Part shown: positions 45,968 to 55,270 of the stretch, piece after piece | Layout: each line of letters opens with the position of its first letter | How positions within the stretch are numbered: the stretch's first letter is position 1 | Assembly (NCBI RefSeq): GCF_963678635.1 | Contig: NC_087065.1 | Span: forward strand, 33,043,679 to 33,107,678 | Direction of reading: 5' to 3' | Source of the DNA: Symsagittifera roscoffensis | Taxonomy: Eukaryota > Xenacoelomorpha > Acoela > Convolutidae | DNA: 64,000 bases | The notes under the pieces: model-generated | Database searches by the model: none | The model's input: the letters and a program-made list of their open reading frames with translations, nothing else | Told to the model about the DNA's origin: nothing | Made by a program: the position numbers and the translations under genes

Positions 45968-46341
45968 GTCGGTTCTCCACTTCCGGGTTCCCCTCAACCC
46001 TGTGATAGCTGATTGTAGGAGCGAGAAAGACGTCTTCAGCCGGATTTCACTAAGATTTGGGCATCGGAATAGGGCGTATTACTTGTCGGATATCTTCTGA
46101 GCGAGCCTTTTCACAAATTTTGAGGCTGCTCTCCCCGTGCCACCAGTCGTTGAAAACACAAGGGGCGTGAATGTTCCACGTTCAACGTTAATATTTCTGT
46201 CATTATATGCCCTCCTCTTTTTATTTCCATGGTTAACTTATAACTGTGAAACTTGGTGACTGCTGTCCTTAGAAAGTTTTTTTGTAGGTGCTGATGATTT
46301 TTTTGTTGTTTCTTCCAGGAAGAGTGTTGAAATTTGCTCAT
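45968..46341 (-). pseudogene. Tail of another RT element of the nuclease-bearing group
   Basis: On the minus strand one frame reads NINVERGTFTPLVFSTTGG, TGRAASKFVKRLAQKISDK, and after a stop LKTSFSLLQSAITGLRGTRK. The order VE.GTFTPLVFS..GG.G....F.KRLA..I and then .SLL.SAI..LRG.R is the C-terminal tail of the PHD-RT-nuclease retroelement group, as I recall it from invertebrate sequences. It is homologous in layout to 37405-37602 but clearly a different lineage. RT and nuclease parts are missing here. Confidence 0.6.
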
Positions 46342-46895
46342 TTTGAATTGTACTTATGACGGTTCAAATCCTTAGTAAACAGCAAAAACGTAAGGATCAC
46401 GAGAAATATGATCAACTTCTAGTTTCGTCATTGGAATTTTTCATAGATTACCCAACGCAATCAAAAACTTACCTATCTCTCTACGTCTCGTGGCAGGTTG
46501 GTCCTAATTATTTGTATTTATACTTGCGTCTCTATTGTTTGTTTCGAAAACACTTTTGTCTCTTTTGGGTCATAATGGTTTGCTGTGCTCGAGTTGCTCT
46601 CGTTAAACATTTTTCATTTTATTTTTGAGCAGCGGATGCTAAGCTTAATTGCAAACTTCACGATGAGGCCATATGTGTCTCTTATATCGTTCAAAATTAC
46701 AAATGTTATCAAACTATTGATTTTTTGAGAATGCGTTAAAGTTGTAACTTCAAACAAACGTTTTTGCACATTTTTGGGCATCTTCAGGTTTTAAAAATTC
46801 TAAACTATCTAAAAAACTAAACTGTCTAAAAAACCGACTATCTAACTAAATTCTGAACTATTGATTTTATTCTGGAAAATTGCAATGATGGTATT
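46342..46895. other. No recognisable gene
   Basis: AT-rich, short frames only. The frame at 46356-46628 has no motif and looks like chance. Confidence 0.5.
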
Positions 46896-46899
46896 TGCT

Positions 46900-47720
46900 T
46901 TTTTTCTTCTAGGTGAGAATATATGCATCGAACGAAAGTGTACTTTACAGCCAATGATAACCCCAGATCTTTTTTCCCTTTAGTTATTTTCAGTAGAGGC
47001 AATAACTGTTTTCAAAACTGTCCACTTTTTCAGCAATTGTTACCTGTACATGTTTAATGTCATTGAATTTAATATACTGTTGCTTGACCATCTTCATTAA
47101 GATTTCAAGATCTTCTTTAAGGATTTTAAAATCTATTGAAACATTTATGTCGCGGTATAATTTGCATTGCCAGCAAGTAGATAAGTTTGATATCAGTTAA
47201 TCTACCATTGAGTTGATGTCTTTCAAAGAAATAAGTGTGGTTCGAGGACAGAACCTTGGAAAAATCTAATATGGATATTTTTCAACTTGGCTGGTTATCG
47301 TTTATCACCAGGTAGGAATCTAGGTAGGTCACATCATCTTCTCTGTGTTTTTTTTTGAAGTTGCAGTTATTAGAGTTGAAATTGAGATGCTCTTCCAGGA
47401 AAAGTCTAAATAGATAACTTGCAAGGAATTAATTTTTGTTCAGATGATCCATAAGATGAGACCGGACAATTTTTTCAAACAATTCAAAAACTCATTATGT
47501 AAAGCTTACTGGTTTTTAGTTGTCCTCCAGCGATTTGTTCCATGTTCTAGAAATTGAAGCTAAGTGAGCCAGTTTTCAATCTTTGAATACTTTACTATCA
47601 CCCCAAAATTTTTAATTTTTTGTCAATAAATGGACTAATTACAGTCTTAATTCAAACAAAAGCGTTGGAAGGGTTTTGTCTGTTCCTGGTGATTTTGAAA
47701 TCTTGACGATGTCGATGAGC
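46900..47720 (-). pseudogene. LINE reverse transcriptase, N-terminal part, heavily decayed
   Basis: Scattered minus-strand words keep LINE order. KISKSPGTDKTLPTLLFEL (47640-47700) corresponds to the SPGPDGI.. entry. LAHLASISRTWNKSLEDN is followed by a KPVSLT-like stretch, then ELFEKIVRSHLMDHLNKN. These match the W..A.V.PI.K....NYRPISLTS..CK..E.IV...L..HL pattern. Stops and frameshifts occur every 50-100 bp. The catalytic box is not recognisable. With the PHD-type ORF1 at 48.1-48.8 kb it forms the relic of a second minus-strand LINE. Confidence 0.55.
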
Positions 47721-48120
47721 TGTTTGGTTGTTTGGCTGTAATTGCTATTTTGTTGCTAATTTGACAAATTATTTTTACATCTGAAAGTTTTCACTCACGT
47801 TCGTGTACATTCGTAAAAAAAAATTCTGCCCCTCTTGTTTTTTTTCTAAATTTTACAAACCTCGAACCAGATGCGCAAACTTCCCTTCTTGTGATTGTTT
47901 CAGTTTTTTGCTCTCGTCGCTACTTTTCGCAGTTTTTTTGTTGAATTCAAGCTTTTGTCGGGACTTGTCTTCTAATTTTGGATTTCAGCATCTGTCCTTT
48001 TCATTTTTTGTTATATTTCTACTCATCTTGTTCAGCGTTGAGTGAAATTTAAAAAAATCTGTTTTTTCGGTTATTGGTGTTCCGACCGACCGAGTCCGAT
48101 CGTTTTCATTAATTCTTTAC
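47721..48120 (-). other. Eroded spacer between LINE ORF1 and RT
   Basis: A full AP-endonuclease domain would be expected here in an intact LINE, but the space is too short and no SDH or GDFN box is visible. It is either deleted or the element is a recombinant. Confidence 0.4.
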
Positions 48121-48765
48121 CTACACGTCACTACTTGATAAAACAGTTTGGAAAGAATTTTTCGTCCGAGTTTTTTTATCGTTTGATTTCATTTGCCCTG
48201 CTTTCTTTTCCTCTGTAGATAATGATGTTTTTTTTATTCGATTTTCTTCTCCGCGCTTTCGCTCTTGTATTACTTCAATTCTGATTTCTTTTGGAGGGTT
48301 GACTTTCACATCATTAATTTCCGTAGAAACTTCTATCTTTTCATCTATGTCTCCTTGAAATGGTCCAGCTATAATTTTGTGGAGATCAATCATCATAGTT
48401 TTCATGGTTTCCCTTGTTGTTTCAAGGTCTTTTCTGAGCGTTTTAATAGACCTCTTATTCACATTTTCGTGTTTTTCATAGATCAAATTTTTCACAGCAG
48501 GGTAGCAATCATCACAACAGCAAATTACAGCTGATTGCACATAAACTGAGGCTTTCTCCGGAATCTTGACGCAATTCGCACAGAAATTATCGCGGCAACG
48601 ATCGCATTCCATCACTTTGTCAGTCGGGTTTCTGCATGTAAACTTGCAAGTTTTTATTCCCAATAATTGATGGGGTCCCTCAATGATGTGTTGTTTTAAG
48701 GCGTATTGTTTTTTCCTTTTACGACGTTTTGTTTTCTCAGAAACAGTACTCTGTAAAAAACTCAT
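48121..48765 (-). CDS. LINE ORF1-like protein: PHD-type zinc finger plus coiled-coil-like basic region
   Basis: An intact 214-aa frame. Residues 10-20 are very basic (KTKRRKRKKQ). Residues 40-87 form a Cys-rich finger (C40, C44, CDRCRDNFCANC at 54-65, then CCCDDC at 82-87) resembling a PHD finger. Residues 95-140 are charged and heptad-like (KRSIKTLRKDLETTRETMKT). The rest is Lys/Glu-rich and low complexity. PHD-type or CCHC fingers plus a coiled coil are known in ORF1 of CR1-like LINEs, where ORF1p binds RNA and self-associates. A decayed LINE RT lies downstream on the same strand, which supports that reading. A domesticated PHD protein is an alternative because this frame is intact while its RT is ruined. 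Confidence 0.5.
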   Translation of the reverse strand: MSFLQSTVSEKTKRRKRKKQYALKQHIIEGPHQLLGIKTCKFTCRNPTDKVMECDRCRDNFCANCVKIPEKASVYVQSAVICCCDDCYPAVKNLIYEKHENVNKRSIKTLRKDLETTRETMKTMMIDLHKIIAGPFQGDIDEKIEVSTEINDVKVNPPKEIRIEVIQERKRGEENRIKKTSLSTEEKKAGQMKSNDKKTRTKNSFQTVLSSSDV

Positions 48766-48769
48766 TTTG

Positions 48770-49085
48770 CTACTCCAAGATAATAAAACTTTAGAAGCTA
48801 CGAAAACAAGTTATACAAAATTCCTTTTTCCTACTGAATGTACGGTCCCTGCTAAAAACTCGCTTCGCCGCTCGAAAACCAGAAGCGATAAAATTTTATC
48901 TCTTTGTTTTTGCTTCTCGACTTCCTTTTGTTTTTTCAGCTCCTGGTTTTTGAACGCTCTTTCAAAACGAAGCTTCAAATTTTTCGCTTGTTTCTTAAAA
49001 TTTGCAGACCTTGTATCTCGTTGCCAGAGGAGGTGTGGATTTTGTGTGAATTTTATGATAAAGTAGAATTTTACTACCTTCGCTG
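48770..49085 (-). pseudogene. Lys/Arg-rich remnant upstream of the PHD-type ORF1
   Basis: The minus strand encodes a charged stretch with QELKKQKEVEKQKQRDKILS and FERRSEFLAGTVHS, preceded by FKKQAKNLKLRFERAFKN. It could be the N-terminal coiled coil of ORF1 in another frame, or leader sequence. No start or motif fixes it. Confidence 0.3.
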
Positions 49086-49087
49086 AA

Positions 49088-49891
49088 TTTTACTAACGAT
49101 TAGGAGTTCGATGGTCAGTTGCCTTTCTCGACTTGCGTGTGTCACCCAAAGACAAAAAGATGTCCTTTCGTGGCATAGTAAGACGACCGATACCAGCCTT
49201 CTCTATTTATTCCGCGCTTGTGCTCCTACTGTGTATAAACTGAACATAGTAGAAGGAACAGTCTCTCGTATCAATAACGCGACCTCCGCTTGGCAGGCTT
49301 CCGATGCTTGTCTCTCGCAAGCGAAAGTGATGCTCGAGAGCAATCGGTATCCGCCTTCTTTTCTGAGCCTTTCATGTTAAACACCATCAACAGCATCGTA
49401 AACACCGATCAAATACAGAAGGCCATCACTAGAAGACAAGAATTAAAATCAAGACCAACGCTGATTATGGAGTATAAAGATAACTTCTCGGACCCGTTTA
49501 GTCAGAAGGTCCGACAGCTCATAGGTGGTAGTATCATCTTTACCACTAGAAACCTGAAAATTGTAGTACCATCTTTTATTAACTCTATGGATAAAGAAAT
49601 TCGAAGACGGGTTATTTATGACATTACATGTCCTGTATGCCTGTCCAGCTACGTCGGCCAGACGACCAGACACCTCAAGACCAGACTTACCGAACATTCA
49701 CGTCTTACAGCTCATGTTGGCACGCACTTCCAAGAATGTACCGATAGCACCAGTGATTTATCTACTAAAATTGTAAACGAAGGACAACCCAGCGAGGGTA
49801 CTTACTCTGGAGTCTGTACATATCCGCAAGGCAGCCGGCCCTGAATAAGGGGGAAGAGTACCGGCAACGCCACCTCACTCTGAAGTTGTGA
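49088..49891 (+). pseudogene. Penelope-like element C-terminus with GIY-YIG endonuclease
   Basis: The frame 49111-49380 contains SKTTDTSLLYLFRACAPTVY and later CLSQAKVMLESNRYPPSF, the RT-to-endonuclease connector of Penelope-like elements. The 184-aa frame at 49290-49844 continues with a basic LKIVVPSF region and the GIY-YIG core VIYDITCPVCLSSYVGQT then RHLKTRLTEH and HFQECTDS. It retains the CPxC pair and catalytic-type Arg/His/Glu positions. A last frame carries EEYRQRHLTLK, the family's usual end. Two frameshifts separate the three parts, and the RT proper is missing upstream of 49088. It would nick DNA for retrotransposition. Confidence 0.8.
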
Positions 49892-50126
49892 TGCCTTTGG
49901 ATACATGTTCTAGTCCCTGCCTAGCTTGGTCCTATTCATTTCTTTTTGTTCTACTCATTGTTTGCTGTTTCTATCTACTAATGGACGGTGTTACCACATT
50001 TTCAGAAGAATGGTTTTCCTGGTGATGCAACTTTACATTGCGAAAGCGCCTGAATAATGTACGCACTGATTGTTCTGTGTGAACAAAGGAAAAGGGCTTC
50101 TATTTAATAATTTAAGTAGTATAGGA

Positions 50127-50280
50127 AAAGTGGCTAGGAAAATGACCACTTTTAACCCCCCTTTTTTTCGATGTGCCGTTGTACTTACCACTTTTAACCC
50201 CCAAAGGGGTTAAAGCCCCTACTTTTTTGGGCTCGCATGTTCTAAGGGGGGTTAAAATTGGTAATTTTCCAGCCACTTTA
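50127..50280. mobile_element. 154-bp fold-back MITE
   Basis: The left end aaagtggctaggaaaatgac through cttttaacccccc pairs with the right end ggggggttaaaattggtaat through ttccagccacttt. The arms are about 38 nt with few mismatches. A second, inner palindrome (cttttaacccccaaaggggttaaag, 50194-50218) lies in the middle. The flanks read gtata/tattg, compatible with a short TA or TTA duplication. Non-coding. Confidence 0.8.
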
Positions 50281-50702
50281 TTGAAGCGGGAATGGAATTA
50301 AGTTTTTGTTGGTGCATGTTTTCCCTTCTAAAGTTTGGGGGTATTGGCTTGTTTACATGTAAAATGACGTTATATACCTATTATATGCAACCAAACTATA
50401 TGGTATATATAGAAAGCCAAGATTTTGGCAGCGTAGCTTAACTGTTGGCAGCGGTGGACGATTTCCTTCAAAAATGCATGTTTTATTGCTGAATCTCGAA
50501 GAAAGGAAAATTCGTCAAGTGCGGCGGCCGCCACCTCTATTTAGGCAAAAAGACTGATCTATTTGAACAAAATAAGAATTACTTACCCAAAAGTTGAGCT
50601 CGTCGAAGGATTGGTAATAATAATTATAATAAACAAAATATAGAAAATAAGAAAGGGGGATGTTGAGGAAGGGGGCTAAAAAATATAATTTGGTTAAAAA
50701 AA

Positions 50703-50725
50703 ACCTCTTCTTTATAAGAAGAGGT
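50703..50725 (-). terminator. Perfect 10-bp hairpin followed by T8 (minus strand)
   Basis: acctcttctt-tat-aagaagaggt pairs perfectly, and on the minus strand it runs into eight T residues (50696-50703). The stop codon of the adjacent minus-strand ORF lies inside the stem. The shape is that of an intrinsic terminator or a Pol III stop, which is odd for an invertebrate protein gene; chance or a repeat end is also possible. Confidence 0.45.
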
Positions 50726-51038
50726 GAGAATAAATAGAGACTGCTGGGCTGTCCATCAGCCCCAGCAGATTGGAAGCCCTGTATGCAATCCAACCCTTGA
50801 GGGCGACCACTTCCCTGAGCTGCTCAGAGAGGAGTTCCCACTCGGGCGACCCAGGGACGAAAGTCCGGGGAAGGGGTTTCCCCTTGGCCCACTGGAGCGG
50901 ATTGATCCAGAGCTCCTTCACCACTAGGACCTCAGGATCGGGCCCAGCCTTAAAACGAACGTGAATTTCCTCAACTGAAATGTTTATGAGGGTTAACCCT
51001 CCGAAAGGGATTTTTACAAACTCTAGGTATGATGGCAT
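50712..51038 (-). CDS. Uncharacterised 108-aa ORF, GC-richer than surroundings
   Basis: An ATG-started frame of 108 residues. Its middle reads VVKELWINPLQWAKGKPLPR, then GSPEWELLSEQLREVVALKG and WIAYRASNLLGLMDSP. It looks like a compact alpha-helical domain with four conserved-looking Trp residues rather than AT-rich noise. Codon positions are GC-rich compared with the flanks, where AT dominates. It lies between a MITE and the left end of the Polinton gene block, on the opposite strand to the nearest Polinton genes. I do not recognise the family. It could be a Polinton accessory gene, part of another element, or a retrogene. Confidence 0.45.
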   Translation of the reverse strand: MPSYLEFVKIPFGGLTLINISVEEIHVRFKAGPDPEVLVVKELWINPLQWAKGKPLPRTFVPGSPEWELLSEQLREVVALKGWIAYRASNLLGLMDSPAVSIYSHLFL

Positions 51039-51496
51039 CTAAAACAAGCAAATTAGCATTTTAAATCACATGAAATTGATCATCAAATAAAACCTTTTGG
51101 AACAGCAGGTTTCGGAAGGTGATAATTGTGCTAAGTTTTTCCTAAATTTTCCCCGAGTTTAAAATACGCTTATCACGAAAACACAGACAGAATAAATTGT
51201 ACTTTTAGCTGCGTGTTATTTTCAACCAGTTTAGAAATTTTGAGTTTGATTTGGATACAAAAGTTGTAAAAACATTTGATTTGTCGAGTACTACTTCTGA
51301 AATTGACTTGATTTGACTTCTTGTTTGACTTTGTCACTAAGCTGATTGTAAGAAAAAATAAAGCGCAGACTGAAAATTTATGTTTACTAAAATGTTAAAA
51401 ATATATGAAAAAGGCTGATGGTCTAATTCAATGTATATCACCGAGTTGTAGATATCAGCTGTTGGCATCTAAACGGTTACTTTTATTTCCTCTGTT
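51039..51496. other. Region left of the Polinton genes
   Basis: About 460 bp AT-rich, without a gene. The left terminal inverted repeat of the Polinton may lie here or further left, but it cannot be located because the other end is outside the window. Confidence 0.4.
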
Positions 51497-51967
51497 TTGA
51501 AATTCAGCAGGCTCAAAGAGTGTTGGAAAAAAACGAAATTGGAAAAACGTAGAGTTACCTCAACAGACTTGCAAATCATATATGAGATTTATTTGACTGT
51601 GAAAAAAATCTATCCGGAAAATTCTGACCGTCGGAATTACTTTCTGGCTGCATGTTCTTTGTTTTTCTTTTCCAGTAAAAACGATTTAAATTATGACGTA
51701 GCTATTAAACTTAGGCCATATGGAGGTCTTATTGGCATAGACGACTCTTCCTTGGACAAATATTTGAAAGATTCAAAAATACTACGTCTGCATGCAATTT
51801 TACATGACGCTGCAGGTTTTGTTGACGAAGTTTACAACACGGGTCCCACTTACTGCTATATATTACCCTGGAAGTGTAACAGCAGTCTGATTGGTCATTT
51901 GAGCGGTATTACTTTCTGTTTATTCGTCAAATTAACCAGACCAGAACTCTATCAGTTATTAGAATGA
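51497..51967 (+). CDS. Polinton conserved protein of unknown function (first gene)
   Basis: The frame gives 156 aa, but the first codon is not ATG, so the start may lie elsewhere or have been lost. Notable segments are LRPYGGLIGIDDSSLDKYLK, LHAILHDAAGFVDEVYNT and CYILPWKCNSSLIGHLSGIT. The H-D-A-A-G stretch followed by GHLSG recalls a conserved Polinton protein without assigned role. No signal peptide or membrane span is apparent apart from a Phe-rich stretch near residue 55. The stop is followed directly by the ATG of the exonuclease-like gene. Confidence 0.55.
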   Translation: MKFSRLKECWKKTKLEKRRVTSTDLQIIYEIYLTVKKIYPENSDRRNYFLAACSLFFFSSKNDLNYDVAIKLRPYGGLIGIDDSSLDKYLKDSKILRLHAILHDAAGFVDEVYNTGPTYCYILPWKCNSSLIGHLSGITFCLFVKLTRPELYQLLE

Positions 51968-52660
51968 TGAGCGAACGATCAGTCGTCATAGATTTGGAAG
52001 GATTTCGCTATAAAAAAAACCTTTAAAGTTAAAGAAATAGCCATTACGACTTCTGAATATAGCGACTTTCTTATTTTTCTACCTCCAGTCCCTTTCAACT
52101 CACTACCCAAAGCTGAACAAAAAGCGTACAACTGGTTAACACAATACTTGCACGGAATTCACTGGGAAAGCGGAGATTATTTATAGTTAAACCTAAATCA
52201 GATTATTCAAAGTTCTGTTTTGAGAAATCCTAACGCTGTATTTTACGCCAAAGGAAAAGAGAAGGCTGAACTCCTTGCAAAGTACTTGGATCGAGAAGTT
52301 GTGAATCTTGATGAATTGGGTTGCCCGAGAATTGAAAACTTACATTTAAAGAATTATCCATCTTGCAATAGACATTTACAACCTAATTATAACTCTAGGA
52401 ATCACTGTTCTTTGAAAAAAAACGAAGGTCTTTTTTGATTGGCTGACAAATGAGCAACAACGAAAGACTAGAAAAAGCGGAGACGTACCTATCTCCAAAT
52501 TTAGTGTTCTTGGCTTGGGTGACACCAGAGAGTGATATCAAAAAAACTTTGACCAGAACAGAACAAATCAATTGCCGAGGTCAAGTTGTGCAGCAGAAAG
52601 GACAAATTACTCTCTCAGGAGACGAATTGACTATTTTAAGAAATTGTTTCCCAGTATAGT
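51964..52660 (+). pseudogene. DEDD-exonuclease-like Polinton protein, frameshifted
   Basis: The gene starts ATGATGAGCG, overlapping the previous stop. The N-terminal VVIDLEGF has the D-x-E of the first DEDD motif. Further on come YLHGIHWESG, then AVFYAKGKEKAELL, and NLDELGCPRIENL with a C..H cluster. This order is that of RNase H-fold exonuclease-like proteins seen in several DNA elements. A frameshift in an A8 run near 52011, an in-frame TAG near 52186 and further shifts near 52430-52570 break the gene. A 69-aa frame at 52450-52659 belongs to its C-terminal part or to a separate small protein. Confidence 0.5.
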
Positions 52661-52940
52661 CAAAATGTTGGCCAACAAACGAGGTGTATGTCTTCCCAGG
52701 CTAGTCTTAGTGCCCAAACGTCAACCCGGAGTTCAAATGGATCTTCAAAGCAGTGACCTACCTGAGGAAGTTCAGAAACTAGTAAAAGAGAACTCTGTAA
52801 AGAAAGTTGTATTTCATGCAAAAACTGAATATGTGCCAGTCAATTATGTTGTGGAAATGCTGCATGACAATGACAATGACATAACTAATGACTCTAGAAG
52901 TTATACTCGATACGAGATTTTTTATTGTTCTGAAGTATAG
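52572..52940 (+). CDS. Uncharacterised Polinton ORF
   Basis: A 122-aa frame, with a possible internal ATG at 52665 (MLANKRGVCLPRLVLVPKRQ). It continues LPEEVQKLVKENSVKKVVFH and ends with an Asp/Asn-rich stretch (NDNDNDITND). No domain is recognised. Its first 30 residues may be part of the broken exonuclease-like gene, so the true protein probably starts at the internal ATG. It lies just before the membrane-protein gene. Confidence 0.4.
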   Translation: MPRSSCAAERTNYSLRRRIDYFKKLFPSIVKMLANKRGVCLPRLVLVPKRQPGVQMDLQSSDLPEEVQKLVKENSVKKVVFHAKTEYVPVNYVVEMLHDNDNDITNDSRSYTRYEIFYCSEV

Positions 52941-53058
52941 ATAATACATATTTTATGACAAGAGCACATTTTTTCATTCTCATTAAGAAACTAGTGTTAT
53001 AGATAGAGAGGAGTTAGAAAGAACCCGTTTGAGAGAGAAATATAAATCGAACAACTGA

Positions 53059-53337
53059 ATGACTGGATTAGCTATTGATGAGCCTGATGCTACTATAGTT
53101 ACCGATTTTGCTTATGATCAAACAAACACTGAACAAAAACCTTGGAAGTTGTGTAATGATGTTACAGTTCCCAGATCAGAAGTAGTTTTTTTGTCTCAAA
53201 TGATTTTAATTTGCATTTTACTTACTTTTTGCATCTATAAACTTTCTCGGACGCAAATAAGCTGTGAAGAAACGTCAGTTTGGTTTTCAATATTGTCTGG
53301 TTTAGTTGGGTACGTGCTACCAAACCCAAGGATATGA
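53059..53337 (+). CDS. Small Polinton membrane protein upstream of the ATPase
   Basis: 92 aa from ATG. The N-terminal 40 residues are acidic and soluble. One clear membrane span follows (VFLSQMILICILLTFCIYKL, residues 43-62), then a CEE motif and a second hydrophobic stretch (VWFSILSGLVGYVLPNP). The ending LSGLVGYVLPNP resembles a conserved small membrane protein I recall next to the Polinton ATPase. Its stop overlaps the ATPase start (ATGA), indicating coupled arrangement. Intact. The role is unknown; a virion-membrane or packaging role is only a guess. Confidence 0.6.
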   Translation: MTGLAIDEPDATIVTDFAYDQTNTEQKPWKLCNDVTVPRSEVVFLSQMILICILLTFCIYKLSRTQISCEETSVWFSILSGLVGYVLPNPRI

Positions 53338-54051
53338 ATAAAATTATTGATACGTCGACAAGACTGTTTATGGCAGTTGTAGGACCGTCACGATCCGGAA
53401 AAAGAGTTGATTTTCAAGCTATTGACAGGAAGATCATTTTATCTCAAATTTGAAAGAGTGTTTTTTTACAAAGATATTCAACCTACAGTTATGGACGAGT
53501 TAAACGCTCGCAGAATTCATATTGAATTTGTAAAATTTGACGGATTCGATCGTTTGAGAAACATTGAAAACATTCTGTAAGTGTTTGATAACTCATGCGA
53601 AGAAATATACAATGATAAAGAATTCGTTAAATTAGCAACAGCAGGAAGACACAGAGGCTTAGATGTTATTTATGTTAAACATAATTTATTCCAACAAAGC
53701 CGATGGTCACGAACTATTGATTTGAACACATCTCACATTATTTTATTCAAATCACCTCGTGATATTCAGCAACTTGATCCCCTCGGAAGGCAACTTAATG
53801 CACCTAAATTCTTACGTCAATCGTATGAACTGGCTACAAAGGACAGCTTCGGACATCTATTAATAGATTTAGATCCCCGAACATCAGACTGTCTCAGATA
53901 CTGTTCAAACATAATACCACCTGGTCCTTCAATTTTCTATTTATTTTTAGATAAAGCAGAAGTGACACCCATCACAAATGAACGCGAAAAAATTATTTAT
54001 TCTGCAGCACATGGTACAGTTGAACCCAACTCAACTACGAGGCTTCATTAG
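53334..54051 (+). pseudogene. A32/FtsK-HerA-like packaging ATPase
   Basis: Walker A is visible as VVGPSRSGK (about residues 16-24 from the ATG at 53334). The frame then shifts near 53402, and an in-frame TAA at 53578 sits just before the Walker B region, which reads VFDNSCEEIY. The rest (53581-54051) is intact: ATAGRHRGLDVIYVKHNLFQ, HIILFKSPRDIQQLDPLG and FGHLLIDLDPRTSDCLRY. These are hallmark blocks of the Polinton genome-packaging ATPase. The usual second acidic residue of Walker B appears as Asn, so even the restored frame may be inactive. The enzyme would pump DNA into capsids. Confidence 0.85.
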
Positions 54052-54293
54052 AAAAAAAACATCAAATAGTCAAATCATATCAGTCGTTTGTGAATGCTTG
54101 CTCAATGTAGTCAACGGTAATGTGCCTGTCAGTATCCATCCCAAACCTCAATAAATTCGAAAGAGCATACAAAATTTTAATCAATCCAAAAACGAGTCCT
54201 GAAAAAAAACGAGCTATTATACTGAGCAAACAAAGATTTTATCTAATCAGACATATACTTTATTTTTGCTTCAAGTATTTGACTGCATAGAAA

Positions 54294-54599
54294 TGTCAGC
54301 AGAAGAATTTGTTCTAATTCCGAAGCATATGTAAATCAGAGATCAACCACATGCAGCACAGATTTTGCTTGACAACTCAATCAAACACAAGAAACCGCAA
54401 CTATCATATTTGAACCGTTTGAGACCACAAAATGAATCAGCAAGAACAACAACAACATCAGCTATTGATACGCCAGCAGTCATTCCCCCAACCCCTGAAC
54501 CACCTATCGTTGCCAAGGCAGAAAACAATCCACAAAAACAAGCTCTCCTTCTCACTTCTCAAGACGATGATGATGATGGTGATGATGATGATGATTAAG
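54294..54599 (+). pseudogene. Small Polinton protein with acidic tail, one stop
   Basis: Starts ATGTCAGCAGAAGAATTT (MSAEEFVLIPKHM), then an in-frame TAA, then continues in the same frame with QPHAAQILLDNSIKHKKPQL and SYLNRLRPQNES. The end is a Pro-rich linker and an Asp run (DDDDDGDDDDD). The M.EEFVL.PK...QP.A.QIL.N....K..QLSYLNR pattern recurs as a short Polinton protein of unknown role. It is directly followed by the next gene, 8 bp apart. Confidence 0.5.
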
Positions 54600-54607
54600 G
54601 TAACGAG

Positions 54608-55270
54608 ATGGAAAAAAGTGTTGAGCTTAGTGAGGCATTATCCACAGAACGTATCCTGTTACAATTACAGCTCATGGACGAAAACAAACTTAAGCGAGCA
54701 AAAAAAGTTCTTGAAGTTATTAAAAAGTCAGAGAGAGTCAAAATAAATAAAGATATTGAAGAAATTTACGTTGATAAAGTGCCAACCGGTCTTAAAGCAT
54801 CAGTTTTTCTGTATGATATACAACAACAAACTATAAAACTTTACAACCCTGCTTTTATACTGATTTTGAGGTCACTAAAACTTGATGAACGGTTGGTTAT
54901 GAACAAGTATGCCAAAGTCGCGGTTCAGTCAACGAATACGGAACAAGCTCAACAGAAGCAAAGAAGCAGAGGTTCCACAAATTCCCCTTCAAAATCTACA
55001 GCCCTCCTCCTCCTTTCTCCCGAGAAGAAACCTTCGTCGTCATCGACAACGTCAAGAAGTGTCACCTCAAAAAGCAGTAAGAGACGCAAAACCAGAAAGA
55101 CTGTTGCAGACAGTGAAAGAAAACGGTCACCGCAAAAAACCAAACGAGAAGAAGGTGCAGCAGAAGAAGACTCCGAGTCGTACGAAACGCCCGATAACGA
55201 TTCAGATTCTGCAACGACAGAGAAGAAGAAGACAAAAACAAACATAAAATGGCAAGATTACACCAGCTGA
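54608..55270 (+). CDS. Uncharacterised Polinton protein, Ser/Lys-rich C-terminus
   Basis: 220 aa, intact from ATG. Residues 1-110 look folded, with charged helices (LLQLQLMDENKLKRAKKVLE) and IYVDKVPTGLKASVFLYDI. Residues 115-215 are low complexity: Ser-rich, then KSSKRRKTRK, then acidic (EEGAAEEDSESYETPDNDSD). It ends KWQDYTS. A two-part structure with a disordered basic/acidic tail suggests a nucleic-acid- or virion-associated role, but nothing proves it. It lies immediately upstream of the integrase and may overlap its start. Confidence 0.5.
   Translation: MEKSVELSEALSTERILLQLQLMDENKLKRAKKVLEVIKKSERVKINKDIEEIYVDKVPTGLKASVFLYDIQQQTIKLYNPAFILILRSLKLDERLVMNKYAKVAVQSTNTEQAQQKQRSRGSTNSPSKSTALLLLSPEKKPSSSSTTSRSVTSKSSKRRKTRKTVADSERKRSPQKTKREEGAAEEDSESYETPDNDSDSATTEKKKTKTNIKWQDYTS

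Noticed and set aside
54949-55245. Minus-strand open frame over the Ser/Lys-rich Polinton gene
   Set aside because: Shadow of a low-complexity coding region; its Val/Leu/Ser composition follows from the complementary codons.
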